Shown here one piece after another: positions 34,840 to 44,050 of a stretch of 64,000 nt of DNA; within the stretch, counting starts at the first letter, position 1; each line of letters starts with the position of its first letter. Under the pieces are notes generated by a model that saw only the letters and a list, made by a program, of their open reading frames with translations, was not told where the DNA came from and searched no databases. Source of the DNA: Peptoniphilus_E sp964345555 (lineage in GTDB: Bacteria > Bacillota > Clostridia > Tissierellales > Peptoniphilaceae); NCBI GenBank assembly GCA_964345555.1, contig CAYFRD010000004.1, forward strand, positions 1-64,000, written 5' to 3'. The translations under genes were made by a program, and so were the position numbers.

Positions 34840-35952
34840 CTAGTTTTTGAGTTCTTTCTCAAGTATGTCTATTATTTTGACTGCGGCATGTCCGTCACCG
34901 TATGGATTTATGGCATGTGCCATTTCTTTGTACCTATCTTCATCGTCTAATAATTCTTTGAAGTGCCTGTAGATTTTGTCGTAGTCACTTCCCACAAGAA
35001 CAGCTGTATTGGCTAAAACACCCTCCATCCTCTCGGTTTCTTCTCTGACTACTATTACAGGTTTGCCAAGAGCGGGCGCCTCCTCCTGTATTCCCCCCGA
35101 GTCGGTTATCACAAGATACACCTTGCTCATTAAGTTGGAGAATGGCAAGTAGTCCAAGGGTTCAACAATGTGAATTTTGTCATTCCCATCAAAGATTTTC
35201 TTTGCGATTTCTCTGACCTTGGGATTTAAGTGTATGGGAAATACCACTTCCACATCGTCGTACTCATCTACCACATCTCTAACTGCAGAAAATATGTGTT
35301 CCATCGGTTCACCTATATTTTCTCTCCTGTGAGATGTCAATAGAACTACTCTCTTATTTTTGTAATCTATCTCATTAAGTGTGTCATCTTCAAATTCATA
35401 ATTCTGTGAAACTGCATATTTCAGTGCATCTATGACTGTATTTCCAGTGATATGGATAGTGCTTTCGTCGTATCCTTCTCTAATTAAATTGTCCTTGTTT
35501 GATTTAGTGGGTGCGAAGTGAAAGTTTGTCAATACACCGGTAAGTCTTCTGTTAGCTTCTTCGGGATAGGGCGAGTAGAGGTTGTCCGATCTCAATCCGG
35601 CTTCCACATGACCTATCTTTATTTGTTTGTAAAAGGCTGCCACTGCCGAGGCGAATACGGTAGTCGTATCTCCTTGAATGAGTAGCACATCAGGTTTTTC
35701 CCTATCTAATATCTCTTCCAGTCCTTTGAGCGCTCCTACAGTTATATCCGTCAAGCTTTGACCGCTTTTGAATATATTCATATCATAATCAGGTTCAATG
35801 TCGAAAATTTTAAGAACTTGGTCAAGCATCTCCCTGTGCTGTGCAGTCACAGCTACAACGGTATCTATATGTTTTCTACGTTTCAGTTCCTTTACAATTG
35901 GCGCCATTTTTATAGCCTCGGGTCTAGTTCCGAACACGCAAATAACTTTCAA
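34840..35952 (-). CDS. wecB: UDP-N-acetylglucosamine 2-epimerase (non-hydrolysing)
   Basis: A 370-residue WecB/MnaA enzyme converting UDP-GlcNAc to UDP-ManNAc. It starts MKVICVFGTRPEAIKMAPIV and has QGDTTTVFASAVAAFY, HVEAGLRSDNLYSPYPEEANR, TSHRRENIGEPM and TDSGGIQEEAPALGKPVIVVREETERMEG, the substrate and allosteric UDP-GlcNAc sites. It follows the tagO/wecA gene by 2 nt. The pair points to a wall teichoic-acid-like or secondary wall polymer linkage unit. Confidence 0.95.
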   Translation of the reverse strand: MKVICVFGTRPEAIKMAPIVKELKRRKHIDTVVAVTAQHREMLDQVLKIFDIEPDYDMNIFKSGQSLTDITVGALKGLEEILDREKPDVLLIQGDTTTVFASAVAAFYKQIKIGHVEAGLRSDNLYSPYPEEANRRLTGVLTNFHFAPTKSNKDNLIREGYDESTIHITGNTVIDALKYAVSQNYEFEDDTLNEIDYKNKRVVLLTSHRRENIGEPMEHIFSAVRDVVDEYDDVEVVFPIHLNPKVREIAKKIFDGNDKIHIVEPLDYLPFSNLMSKVYLVITDSGGIQEEAPALGKPVIVVREETERMEGVLANTAVLVGSDYDKIYRHFKELLDDEDRYKEMAHAINPYGDGHAAVKIIDILEKELKN

Positions 35953-35954
35953 TA

Positions 35955-36983
35955 TTATTCCTCCTTAGGTTTAAACATTCCGAATGCCATTGCCAAAATC
36001 AGCACTGCAGCAAATATGAGCACCGACATAAACAACCCTACTCTCGAATCCAAACCTGCTATCATGTATGCCAAAAATCCGAATATTATGGATATGGAGT
36101 AGAGCACCAGTACCGTCTGTCTTTGACTCAGTCCCATGGCTAGAAGTCTGTGGTGCAGGTGTCCCTTATCCGCTGAAACCATGCTTTTGCCGTTGAGTTT
36201 CCTCCTTATCATGGCAAAGGTCGTGTCGAAGACAGGCACTCCAAGTATTATCACAGGCACAAAAATTGTGAGCATTGCTGCTGATTTCATGATGCCCTCT
36301 ATTGTTATGTATGCCAGTACAAATCCCAGAAATAAAGCTCCCGCATCTCCCATGAATATAGTGGCAGGATTGAAATTGTGCGGCAAAAATCCCAGACAAC
36401 TGCCCGCAATAATGGCAGCAATCAAAGATACATCTTCAAAACCCAGCTTTCTTGCTATGAACATCAGCGATATGGAGCTTATCATGGAAACTCCCGCCGC
36501 CAAACCATCAAGTCCGTCTATCAGGTTAACGGTGTTGGTAATACCCACAACCCAAAACACAGTTATAGGCACCGCCAAAATTTTCAAAAATATTACACTT
36601 TCTCCGAATTGGAAAGGATTGGTGAAAAATTCGATTTTTGTATCGGTCATTATCAGCACTGCAGCAGCCGCTATCTGAAATATCATTTTTTTCTTTGGAC
36701 TTAAATCCCACTTGTCATCTATCAATCCGGATATTAATATTATTGTCGAACCTATAATCAATCCGATTATCTCTCTGCTGAGTCCGACAAATACCACTAT
36801 GCAGATCAATGTGGATAGATAAATCCCCGCTCCTCCCAGGAGCGGTATCGGCTTTTTATGCACTCTCCTCTTATCTCTCGGGATATCAAGAAAACCGTGT
36901 TTAAAAGCGATTCTTTTTAAAACAGGAGTCAATAAAAATACTATTACGGCTGATGCTATTATGCAGTAATACAATTTATTCAT
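35955..36983 (-). CDS. tagO: TagO/WecA-type polyprenyl-phosphate GlcNAc-1-phosphate transferase
   Basis: A 342-residue MraY-family enzyme with about ten membrane helices that starts polymer synthesis on undecaprenyl phosphate. Catalytic and Mg-binding segments are RRVHKKPIPLLGGAGIY, NTVNLIDGLDGLAAGVSMI, FMGDAGALFLGF and the sugar-specificity loop SADKGHLHHRLL. The short cytoplasmic C-terminus ends KPKEE. UDP-GlcNAc specificity is inferred from the HLHHRL motif. Confidence 0.92.
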   Translation of the reverse strand: MNKLYYCIIASAVIVFLLTPVLKRIAFKHGFLDIPRDKRRVHKKPIPLLGGAGIYLSTLICIVVFVGLSREIIGLIIGSTIILISGLIDDKWDLSPKKKMIFQIAAAAVLIMTDTKIEFFTNPFQFGESVIFLKILAVPITVFWVVGITNTVNLIDGLDGLAAGVSMISSISLMFIARKLGFEDVSLIAAIIAGSCLGFLPHNFNPATIFMGDAGALFLGFVLAYITIEGIMKSAAMLTIFVPVIILGVPVFDTTFAMIRRKLNGKSMVSADKGHLHHRLLAMGLSQRQTVLVLYSISIIFGFLAYMIAGLDSRVGLFMSVLIFAAVLILAMAFGMFKPKEE

Positions 36984-36995
36984 AAAATCTCCTTA

Positions 36996-37625
36996 TTATT
37001 TAGTTCCGAACAATCTGTCTCCGGCATCTCCAAGCCCGGGAACTATGTAGGCATGGTCGTTTAATTTTTCATCTATGTGAGCTATGTATATATCTACGTC
37101 GGGATGGACAGCTTTAACCGCTTCAATTCCCTCAGGAGCAGCTATTATATTAAGCGCCTTTATATTAGTGACATTGTGTCTTTTAAGTTCATCTATAGCT
37201 TCTATGAGAGAGCCTCCCGTCGCCAGCATAGGATCAAGTATTATCATGGTCCTTTCTTCGACGTCCTTTGGCAGTTTGCAATAGTATGTAACCGGTTTAA
37301 AAGTCTCCGGGTCTCTGTACATACCTATGTGTCCCACTCTCGCTCCCGGTACTACACTCAGAACTCCGTCAACCATCCCCAGACCTGCTCTTAATATGGG
37401 CACGAAACCTATTTTTTTGCCTGAAATTTCCTTGCCTATACACTTTGTAATAGGTGTTTCTATTTCTATATCTCTAAGTTCCAAATCCCTAGTTACCTCA
37501 TAGCACATCAATGTTGCGATTTCAGTGACAAGATTTCTGAACTCCATAGATGGAGTTTCCTTTTTTCTAAGAATTGTAAGCTTATGTTGAATGAGCGGAT
37601 GATCCGTAACTACTATTTTACCCAC
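36996..37625 (-). CDS. upp: Uracil phosphoribosyltransferase
   Basis: A 209-residue pyrimidine-salvage enzyme making UMP from uracil and PRPP. It has DHPLIQHKLTILRKKETPS, GKKIGFVPILRAGLGMVDG, the PRPP loop LDPMLATGGSLIEAI and IVPGLGDAGDRLFGT at the C-terminus, the uracil-binding end. It starts 8 nt after the sua5 stop and 12 nt before tagO. Confidence 0.96.
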   Translation of the reverse strand: MGKIVVTDHPLIQHKLTILRKKETPSMEFRNLVTEIATLMCYEVTRDLELRDIEIETPITKCIGKEISGKKIGFVPILRAGLGMVDGVLSVVPGARVGHIGMYRDPETFKPVTYYCKLPKDVEERTMIILDPMLATGGSLIEAIDELKRHNVTNIKALNIIAAPEGIEAVKAVHPDVDIYIAHIDEKLNDHAYIVPGLGDAGDRLFGTK

Positions 37626-37633
37626 ATTTCCTC

Positions 37634-38683
37634 CTATAATCCAAATATTACTCTGCCCGATGACGCTTTCAGAAGTCGGTTCATAATACCTACTCCCAAT
37701 CCTCTGAATTCAAATCCCTCGGCATAAATTGTATCTACCTTTTCATCGTCACACTGTCTTAAAGCTTCAAATAAATTGTGGGCAACCTCGATTAAATTAT
37801 CCCTGCTTCCCAAATTTATAACTATGTAAGCCCCTTCATAATCGTCTTTTGTTTCCTCTGTTGCCAAGACAGCTATTTTTTTATCCTTGTTTTCTCTTAT
37901 CTTTTTATTTATATTTTTGACAATGATATCCAAAGCACCTGCAAAAGTGTAGCATTCCGCAACAGGTGCGTAATGTTTGTACTTTTGTCCCGGCGATTTG
38001 GGAACTTTGTCATCGGAAGCATCCAAAGTAGCACTGTCCATCCTTATATCAGGGACAATAATCTTTAAATCTTCAGTGGTAACTCCACCCGGTCTTAAAA
38101 TTATGGGAGGGCTCTCTGTCAAATCCACTACAGTGGATTCAATTCCATAACTAGTCCTGCCGCCATCCACAATTATATCCACCTTTCCGTTTAAATCCTC
38201 CACCACTCTCGCAAGCGACGTAGGAGATGGCTTGCCCGACAAATTCGCCGATGGAGCAGCTATTGGCAGCCTTGTGTATTTTAAAATCTTCCTTGCCACA
38301 GGATGAGAAGGCATTCTTATGGCAACAGTATCAAGACCTGCAGTTACCACATCAGGAACTGCCTTTGATCTCTTAAATATCAATGTTAACGGGCCCGGCC
38401 AAAACATATCTATCAGATTCACAGCCATATCGGGGATCTCATCCACCAACTCTCTGATTTGAGATACCTCTGCAATATGAAGTATAAGAGGATTGTCCGC
38501 AGGTCTTCCCTTAGCTCTGAAAATATTCATTGAAGCTTCTTCGTCAAGACCGTTGGCTCCCAAGCCATAAACCGTTTCCGTAGGAAAAACCACAAGTTTA
38601 CCCATCTTAAAAGCCTCATCTATAATTTTAAGATCCGAATTATCTATTCTATCATCTTTTACTCTAATTATCTTTGTCTTCAT
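37634..38683 (-). CDS. L-threonylcarbamoyladenylate synthase (Sua5/YrdC type)
   Basis: A 349-residue Sua5-type enzyme making the TC-AMP used for the t6A37 modification of ANN-decoding tRNAs. The YrdC domain (about 10-205) has GKLVVFPTETVYGLGANG, KGRPADNPLILHI, MFWPGPLTLIF, RMPSHPVARKIL, PSANLSGKPSPT and GIESTVVDL. A linker containing SPGQKYKHYAPVAE joins the C-terminal Sua5 domain. It heads the operon, with a good promoter. Confidence 0.94.
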   Translation of the reverse strand: MKTKIIRVKDDRIDNSDLKIIDEAFKMGKLVVFPTETVYGLGANGLDEEASMNIFRAKGRPADNPLILHIAEVSQIRELVDEIPDMAVNLIDMFWPGPLTLIFKRSKAVPDVVTAGLDTVAIRMPSHPVARKILKYTRLPIAAPSANLSGKPSPTSLARVVEDLNGKVDIIVDGGRTSYGIESTVVDLTESPPIILRPGGVTTEDLKIIVPDIRMDSATLDASDDKVPKSPGQKYKHYAPVAECYTFAGALDIIVKNINKKIRENKDKKIAVLATEETKDDYEGAYIVINLGSRDNLIEVAHNLFEALRQCDDEKVDTIYAEGFEFRGLGVGIMNRLLKASSGRVIFGL

Positions 38684-38708
38684 CCTATCAGACCTTTCAT
38701 ATTAATTC

Positions 38709-38737
38709 ATTATATCAATGTTTAATAAAGTCTACAA
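38709..38737 (-). promoter_or_regulatory. Promoter of sua5-upp-tagO-wecB
   Basis: TTGTAG (38732-38737), 17-bp spacer, TATAAT (38709-38714) on the minus strand, about 25 bp before the start codon. Confidence 0.7.
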
Positions 38738-38867
38738 GATTATTAATCTGGAATCATCCAACATTTAAGCCCTTAAGCCTTTATAATTGCACTTTATTAT
38801 GTTATAATTTAAATTAAGATATAATAAAATGAGATATAATGTAATAAATTTGATGAGGAGGAATAAA

Positions 38868-39461
38868 ATGAGTAGTGTATTCGAAAATGACGATTTTATT
38901 TTTGCTGGCGATGTATTAAAGGGAATGACTAGAAAAGGAAAAGATAGAGTAAAAAATGAAGGTCTAACAGACATGGTTATCCCGGAAACCGCACCTGACG
39001 GAACTCCAATTAGACATATAGGCGAAAATGCTTTCTACAGACGTAAGCTGACTTCAGTAGTAATTCCTGAAACAGTGGAAACTATAGGCTACGATGCCTT
39101 CGGAGTATGCGCCCTTAAAGAAGTACATATCCCCGATTCAGTTCATAAAATCGATGGATTTGCCTTTTACAGAAATAAACTCGAAAAAGTTCATTTTCCT
39201 AAAAATCTAAAATTTATAGGACCCTCAGCTTTTGCACTTAACAACTTGGAAGAAATAGATCTTCCCGATACACTTGAAACCATAGACACATCAGCATTCT
39301 ATAAAAATAACCTTGAAGAAGTTGAAATGCCTGCTGAAATCAAAAAAATCAACATGTATGCTTTCAGAAAGAACAATATCCACGAAGTTGAAGTCCCAAA
39401 GACAATAGAAACTTTGCACGAATACGCCTTCGAAGAAACCACAGAAGTCGCAGAAAAATGA
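38868..39461 (+). CDS. BspA-like leucine-rich repeat protein without signal peptide
   Basis: A 197-residue protein with about five BspA/TpLRR-type repeats (about residues 45-190) of the form AFYRxxLxxVxIPxTVxxIGxxAF. Repeat units such as LEKVHFPKNLKFIGPSAFALNN and LEEIDLPDTLETIDTSAFYKNN follow in series about 23 residues apart. Most BspA proteins are surface proteins, but this one has no signal peptide or anchor, so it is probably cytoplasmic. The ATG at 38868 follows GAGGAGG. Three TATAAT-like boxes lie at about 38806-38839, so the exact promoter is ambiguous. Confidence 0.87.
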   Translation: MSSVFENDDFIFAGDVLKGMTRKGKDRVKNEGLTDMVIPETAPDGTPIRHIGENAFYRRKLTSVVIPETVETIGYDAFGVCALKEVHIPDSVHKIDGFAFYRNKLEKVHFPKNLKFIGPSAFALNNLEEIDLPDTLETIDTSAFYKNNLEEVEMPAEIKKINMYAFRKNNIHEVEVPKTIETLHEYAFEETTEVAEK

Positions 39462-39465
39462 TCTT

Positions 39466-39510
39466 AAACTAAAAAAACTATGTGTATAATACACATAGTT
39501 TTTTTAGTTT
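39466..39510. terminator. Bidirectional terminator, 21-bp perfect stem
   Basis: 45-bp perfect palindrome with a 3-nt loop (TAA). Seven A and seven T flank the central stem, giving U-runs on both strands. It separates the convergent LRR and epimerase genes. Confidence 0.92.
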
Positions 39511-39524
39511 AGTTTAAAATAAAA

Positions 39525-40625
39525 CTATTTAAAAATAGATTCATCTACCTCTATTCCAAGACCCGGTTTTTCCGGCACATTTACATATCCGTCTTCAATG
39601 AGTAAATTATCTTCAATGATATCATATTTGTGAAGAACTCCTCCGAGCATCAAGTCGTTCGGGATATCTACATTTGCAGTGCTTGCTACGAAATGTATGC
39701 TTGCTGCGGAACCGATTCCTACCTCTAGATTACTTCCGGCCGTCCCTTTTAATCCTTCGGCTTCCAAATATGTGGCTATCTTCTTTGCAAACGTTAATCC
39801 TCCGACTTTTCCTACTTTTATATTTATGATATCACAGGCATTATTCTTAACAACATTCATTGCAGAGTGAAAATCAGATGCTGATTCATCTGCCATTATC
39901 GGTGTAGACAGACGTTCTCTAAGCATTTTCATTCCATTAATATCCCATCTTCTGACAGGTTGTTCTATACTTTCTAAATCGAATTCTTCCAGCTTACTGA
40001 AAACATTCAATGCAGTTTGATAATCATACCCTTGATTTGCATCAAGTCTTATCGAAAACTGCCAACCTAATTCATCTCTTATTCTTTTTATCAATTCATA
40101 ATCTTCTTTAGGAGTATGTCCGACTTTTACTTTCAGCACTTTATACCCCTTATCCAACATAAAACCTGCTTCTTCTATGGCCGAATTTATATCTTGCATC
40201 CCTACAACCCAGCTTAAAGATACTTTATCTCTGCACTTTCCTCCAATTAACTTATATACAGGGACATTCAGCAATTTCCCCATAATATCATAAAGAGCTA
40301 TATCGATAGATGATTTAGCTGCAAAGTTACCATATATGGCAGTATCCATCTTTTTGTGAATACTATCGACATTAAATACATCTTCCCCTATAACGGCAGA
40401 CCCCAGATACTTATTTATGGCCAACTCCATTGTATAGCCTGTCTCTCCCATAAATGCCGGCGATGGTGCAGCTTCTCCATATCCTACAATTCCGCTTTCA
40501 GTAGTGAGTTTTACGATTGCATGCGGTCTTGTGTTTTGAGAATATAAAGAAATTTTCCATTGTTTTTTTAAAGGTAGATCCAAAACTTTAACTTCACAAG
40601 ATTTAATAATCTCTTTATTATTCAT
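39525..40625 (-). CDS. Dipeptide epimerase (L-Ala-D/L-Glu epimerase type)
   Basis: A 366-residue enolase-superfamily enzyme of the muconate-lactonising subgroup. Catalytic Lys167 (KVKVG) and Lys270 (INIKVG) sit on opposite sides, and the metal ligands are Asp195 (RLDANQGY), Glu221 (SIEQPV) and Asp246 (MADES). This two-Lys arrangement fits 1,1-proton transfer as in Ala-Glu epimerases that recycle murein dipeptides. Substrate specificity within dipeptides is not readable. It is last in the RpiR-linked operon. Confidence 0.88.
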   Translation of the reverse strand: MNNKEIIKSCEVKVLDLPLKKQWKISLYSQNTRPHAIVKLTTESGIVGYGEAAPSPAFMGETGYTMELAINKYLGSAVIGEDVFNVDSIHKKMDTAIYGNFAAKSSIDIALYDIMGKLLNVPVYKLIGGKCRDKVSLSWVVGMQDINSAIEEAGFMLDKGYKVLKVKVGHTPKEDYELIKRIRDELGWQFSIRLDANQGYDYQTALNVFSKLEEFDLESIEQPVRRWDINGMKMLRERLSTPIMADESASDFHSAMNVVKNNACDIINIKVGKVGGLTFAKKIATYLEAEGLKGTAGSNLEVGIGSAASIHFVASTANVDIPNDLMLGGVLHKYDIIEDNLLIEDGYVNVPEKPGLGIEVDESIFK

Positions 40626-40645
40626 ACTTTTCTCCTCACAACAAA

Positions 40646-41482
40646 TTATTTATATTTTTCAGACATATATTCGTATATAACTTTGGATATTTTAGAAATA
40701 GCTTCTATCCCTTCTGAGTCCTCATCTAATTTTTGACTGTATATTGCCAGCACATATTTTTCTTTTCCAGGTAGTATAAATATCCCCACATCATGCTGTA
40801 CTTTCCATAAGTCTCCTGTTTTATTCGCAACTATTACCTTACCTTCTTCAGGAAATTCGTCTGTAGCCTTTGGGTCATAGGATGTTATTGCAGGTAAAAG
40901 ATGTGGCAATTTTTGTCTGAATTGTTGTGTTTTCATTATGTCCAGTACCATTTTGGATGTTTTTTTCGAAACACATTCGCCCTTGGCTATTAGTTTCAAA
41001 ATATGACCTAGATCTTCAGCTGTTGTGAAGTTGTCCTTGCCTGACTGTAGAGCTTTCAAATCCATCATTTTTCTTTTGAATTTTGTGTTAGGTGCTCCTA
41101 TACTTTCATTAAAAGAATTTATTTTATCAAATCCTCCAACTAAATCCACTAACTCATTCGTAGCAACATTATCACTGACAACTATGGCCAAATTTATAAG
41201 ATCCAGCATGGTGGGCTTATAGTTTTTGTTTAAGGTCTTCAGTATTCCTGTTCCCCCAACCCTATTTTCTTCTTTTAAAATAAATTCTTGATTTAAATCA
41301 TATTTTCCTTCTTCACATTCCTTTAACGCTAAAGCCACTAAAGGGATTTTTATGGTGCTTGCAGCTGAAAATTTCACATTGGGATTTATCACCACTTTCT
41401 CATCGCTTTGCAAATCTTCAAAGTATATTCCAAACTCTCCTTTAATCTCGTTTAAAATAGATTTAATATTGTCTTTTAACAT
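40646..41482 (-). CDS. Class A beta-lactamase-fold serine hydrolase
   Basis: A 278-residue serine hydrolase with no signal peptide. It has the Ser-x-x-Lys tetrad STIK (Ser42-Lys45), SDN (103-105) and KTG (221-223). The omega-loop Glu of true class A beta-lactamases (ExxLN) is missing; the region reads RKMMDLKALQSGKDN. It is therefore more likely a cytoplasmic peptidase or amidase than a drug-resistance enzyme. The permease gene lies upstream and the epimerase downstream in one operon, which suggests peptide or muropeptide processing. Confidence 0.85.
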   Translation of the reverse strand: MLKDNIKSILNEIKGEFGIYFEDLQSDEKVVINPNVKFSAASTIKIPLVALALKECEEGKYDLNQEFILKEENRVGGTGILKTLNKNYKPTMLDLINLAIVVSDNVATNELVDLVGGFDKINSFNESIGAPNTKFKRKMMDLKALQSGKDNFTTAEDLGHILKLIAKGECVSKKTSKMVLDIMKTQQFRQKLPHLLPAITSYDPKATDEFPEEGKVIVANKTGDLWKVQHDVGIFILPGKEKYVLAIYSQKLDEDSEGIEAISKISKVIYEYMSEKYK

Positions 41483-41500
41483 TCTATTACCTCCAAGTCT

Positions 41501-42835
41501 CTACAGAATAATCGCTGCAACAATAACCAATAGCATGGTGGCGATTATAATTGAATATCCCAGTTTGAGCATAGATTTTATATCCTTAGATTGCGCCAAC
41601 CCCATTGCTCCAAGCATATCTACTCCCGGATAAGCAAAGGATGTAATTTGATGTCCTACCAGTACCAATAAGCACCACAATCCCATATGCATACCCATTG
41701 CTCTGATCATTTCTCCAAACAAATTTTCCATTAAGACCGCTTGAGCAACTGCTGCACCGTTAATTCCAAACACACCTATCAAAGCTATAGCTACAGAAGT
41801 AATCACCTGTCCGCTGGATGCAACAAGAGGTTGCAACATTTCAAATAGTGCAGTAAAAGCTCCTGATTGCTCTACAAAACGAAGAAAAGGTTCAAACAAA
41901 ACGAACATTGCAAACATCCAAACCATTTTTTGCATTCCTTCAAAAAAGTTATTTGCAATATCCTTTGCCTTCATACCGTAACTAACTCCTGTTAAAGCTG
42001 CAACAGTAATCATTATGAATATAGCATACGCTGCACCTCTGCCCTCTATTACTCCAAAAGCCAGTAATCCTAACAGCGAAATCAAAAATACTATTGTAGA
42101 TCTGTTTGTTTCCTTTGAAGCTTTGTATTGAGTTTTAGCTACAGATTTATCTTCATCATTTCCATCTGAAAATTCAAATTTATATACACCTTTTGTATGC
42201 TTCTGTACATTTTTAGCCACAAAATACGTTATCACCCACATGGTAACAGCAATTGGTATTCCCGCATACATAAGAACCCCACCATAAGTCAATCCTGTTA
42301 TCTCCTTCATAGTTACCATAGGAGGACTGAAAGGACTCAGGAAAAGACCCGATTGACCAGCTCCTTGAAATATTACAGCTAAAGTACTTGGTGTTACACC
42401 TACAGTTGCAACTAGAGAAATTACTATGGGAGCTATTACTGCATTTGCTCCTGCCAATGTTCCCAACAATGTAACTAATATAACTGATGTCAACATAGTA
42501 GCTAAAATAGCCTTTTTTTCAGTATTAATTCCGATTTTATCCATTAAAAAGTGCACTATATTCTCAGCGATTCCTGTTTCTCTTAATACAGAACCCAGAC
42601 CCGATCCAAGCATGATTATCAACCCTACAAGAGACAAAAATGATCCCATAGCTTCAGATATTACATTTCCAAGCTCTAATAAAGGTTGTTTAACTAAAAT
42701 TGCTCCTAAAACTACGCATATACCAACATTTACAACAGCATTTGCATCTTTTTTAAAAGATAAAACTATATATAAAAGTAATGGTAACAATCCGACGATC
42801 GGCGGTAAATTAAATATCAATTCCTTTGTTTCCAT
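41501..42835 (-). CDS. Ion-transporter-superfamily permease, substrate probably a small peptide or carboxylate
   Basis: A 444-residue integral membrane protein with about ten to twelve hydrophobic segments and a hydrophilic central loop (about 215-240). Repeated helix-breaking Gly/Pro segments are seen (GLIIMLGSGLGSVLRETGIAENIV, then FGINGAAVAQAVLMENLF), as in the DcuC/GntP/NhaC-like IT superfamily. The ATG at 42835 is chosen; an ATG two codons upstream abuts its ribosome site AAGGAG. It lies between an M20 hydrolase and the serine hydrolase, so it is likely the uptake system of this cluster. Confidence 0.75.
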   Translation of the reverse strand: METKELIFNLPPIVGLLPLLLYIVLSFKKDANAVVNVGICVVLGAILVKQPLLELGNVISEAMGSFLSLVGLIIMLGSGLGSVLRETGIAENIVHFLMDKIGINTEKKAILATMLTSVILVTLLGTLAGANAVIAPIVISLVATVGVTPSTLAVIFQGAGQSGLFLSPFSPPMVTMKEITGLTYGGVLMYAGIPIAVTMWVITYFVAKNVQKHTKGVYKFEFSDGNDEDKSVAKTQYKASKETNRSTIVFLISLLGLLAFGVIEGRGAAYAIFIMITVAALTGVSYGMKAKDIANNFFEGMQKMVWMFAMFVLFEPFLRFVEQSGAFTALFEMLQPLVASSGQVITSVAIALIGVFGINGAAVAQAVLMENLFGEMIRAMGMHMGLWCLLVLVGHQITSFAYPGVDMLGAMGLAQSKDIKSMLKLGYSIIIATMLLVIVAAIIL

Positions 42836-42877
42836 AAGCATCTCCTTATTTAAATATATTTCTATTATTTTTTTATA

Positions 42878-44050
42878 TTATTTACCTAAATACTCTAAAG
42901 CTGTAGTACTAAACAAATAAACAGCTTTCCACAATATACTGTCATCAAAATTAAATGAACTAGAATGTAAAGGCGAATTGAATTTTTCATCTTTAGTCCC
43001 AAACCAAATAAATGCTCCCGGAATACTATCAAGGTAATAACAAAAATCCTCTCCTATCATTGATGGTGAAATATTTGTTTTTATATTTTCTTCTCCAAAA
43101 ATCTTTACACCTATTCGTTTTATAAAATCAGAAGATTTTTTATCATTAACAACTACATTATATCCTCTCTGATATTCAATTTTGTAATTCGCCCCGTTAA
43201 AATCACAAATGTTTTTCAACCTTTCTTTGACGTTATTTTCAATTAAATCTCTTACATCTTTGTTTAAAGCCCTTACTGTTCCTTCTATAAAACAGCTTTG
43301 CGGCAAAACATTATATCTTTCCCCTCCTTCAATTCTCCCAATAGTTATAACTGCCGGTTCTTTCGGATCTATTTTCCTGCTAATAATTGATTGAAGCGAA
43401 GTAATATATTCAGAAGCTATCACTATACTGTCTATTCCTTTATTAGGAATAGCCGCATGGGAAGATTTACCTATAATATCTATTTTAAAGTGATCAGAAG
43501 AAGACATTATAGGGCCATCTTTTATAAGAAATTTGCCCTTGTCTAATTCTGGCCACATATGTAGCCCATATATAACATCTACATCTTCAAGTATTCCTGA
43601 TTTTAATATTCCTTTTGCTCCACCTAAAGGTGATTTTTCTTCAGAAGGTTGAAAGATTATTTTTACCTTTCCTTTTAACTGTTCCTTATATTTATTTAAA
43701 ATTAGAGATAATCCTATTGCTATTGATATATGTCCATCATGCCCACAAGCATGCATAACTCCATGATTTTGTGATCTATACTCCACATCATTCCGTTCAG
43801 TAATTTCAAGCGCATCCATATCGCACCGGAAAGCTATACACGGTTTATTTTTATACTCATTTATGATTGCTACTAAACCATAAGAATCTTTCATCTCTAC
43901 ATAAAAAATGTTATTTTCTTTTAATATTTTCTTAATAAGTTTAGATGTGTTTTTTTCATTAAATGATATTTCTGGATTTTTATGAATTGCTCTTCTAATA
44001 TCTATTAGAAAATTTTTTAAATTATAAGTTTCATTGTATATATCATGCAT
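42878..44050 (-). CDS. M20-family amidohydrolase/carboxypeptidase
   Basis: A 390-residue zinc hydrolase of the M20D (hippurate hydrolase/IAA-amino acid hydrolase) type. It opens LKNFLIDIRRAIHKNPEISFNEKNTSKLI. The metal site has MHACGHDGHISIAIG, followed by IFQPSEEKSPLGGAKGIL, and a dimerisation domain starting about residue 180. It probably cleaves amino acids from N-acyl or peptide conjugates. It is the first structural gene after the RpiR regulator, with an unusual 17-bp hairpin in its leader. Confidence 0.9.
   Translation of the reverse strand: MHDIYNETYNLKNFLIDIRRAIHKNPEISFNEKNTSKLIKKILKENNIFYVEMKDSYGLVAIINEYKNKPCIAFRCDMDALEITERNDVEYRSQNHGVMHACGHDGHISIAIGLSLILNKYKEQLKGKVKIIFQPSEEKSPLGGAKGILKSGILEDVDVIYGLHMWPELDKGKFLIKDGPIMSSSDHFKIDIIGKSSHAAIPNKGIDSIVIASEYITSLQSIISRKIDPKEPAVITIGRIEGGERYNVLPQSCFIEGTVRALNKDVRDLIENNVKERLKNICDFNGANYKIEYQRGYNVVVNDKKSSDFIKRIGVKIFGEENIKTNISPSMIGEDFCYYLDSIPGAFIWFGTKDEKFNSPLHSSSFNFDDSILWKAVYLFSTTALEYLGK

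Noticed and set aside
40646..41482. Antibiotic-resistance beta-lactamase
   Set aside because: It lacks the omega-loop Glu and a signal peptide and sits in a peptide-salvage operon.
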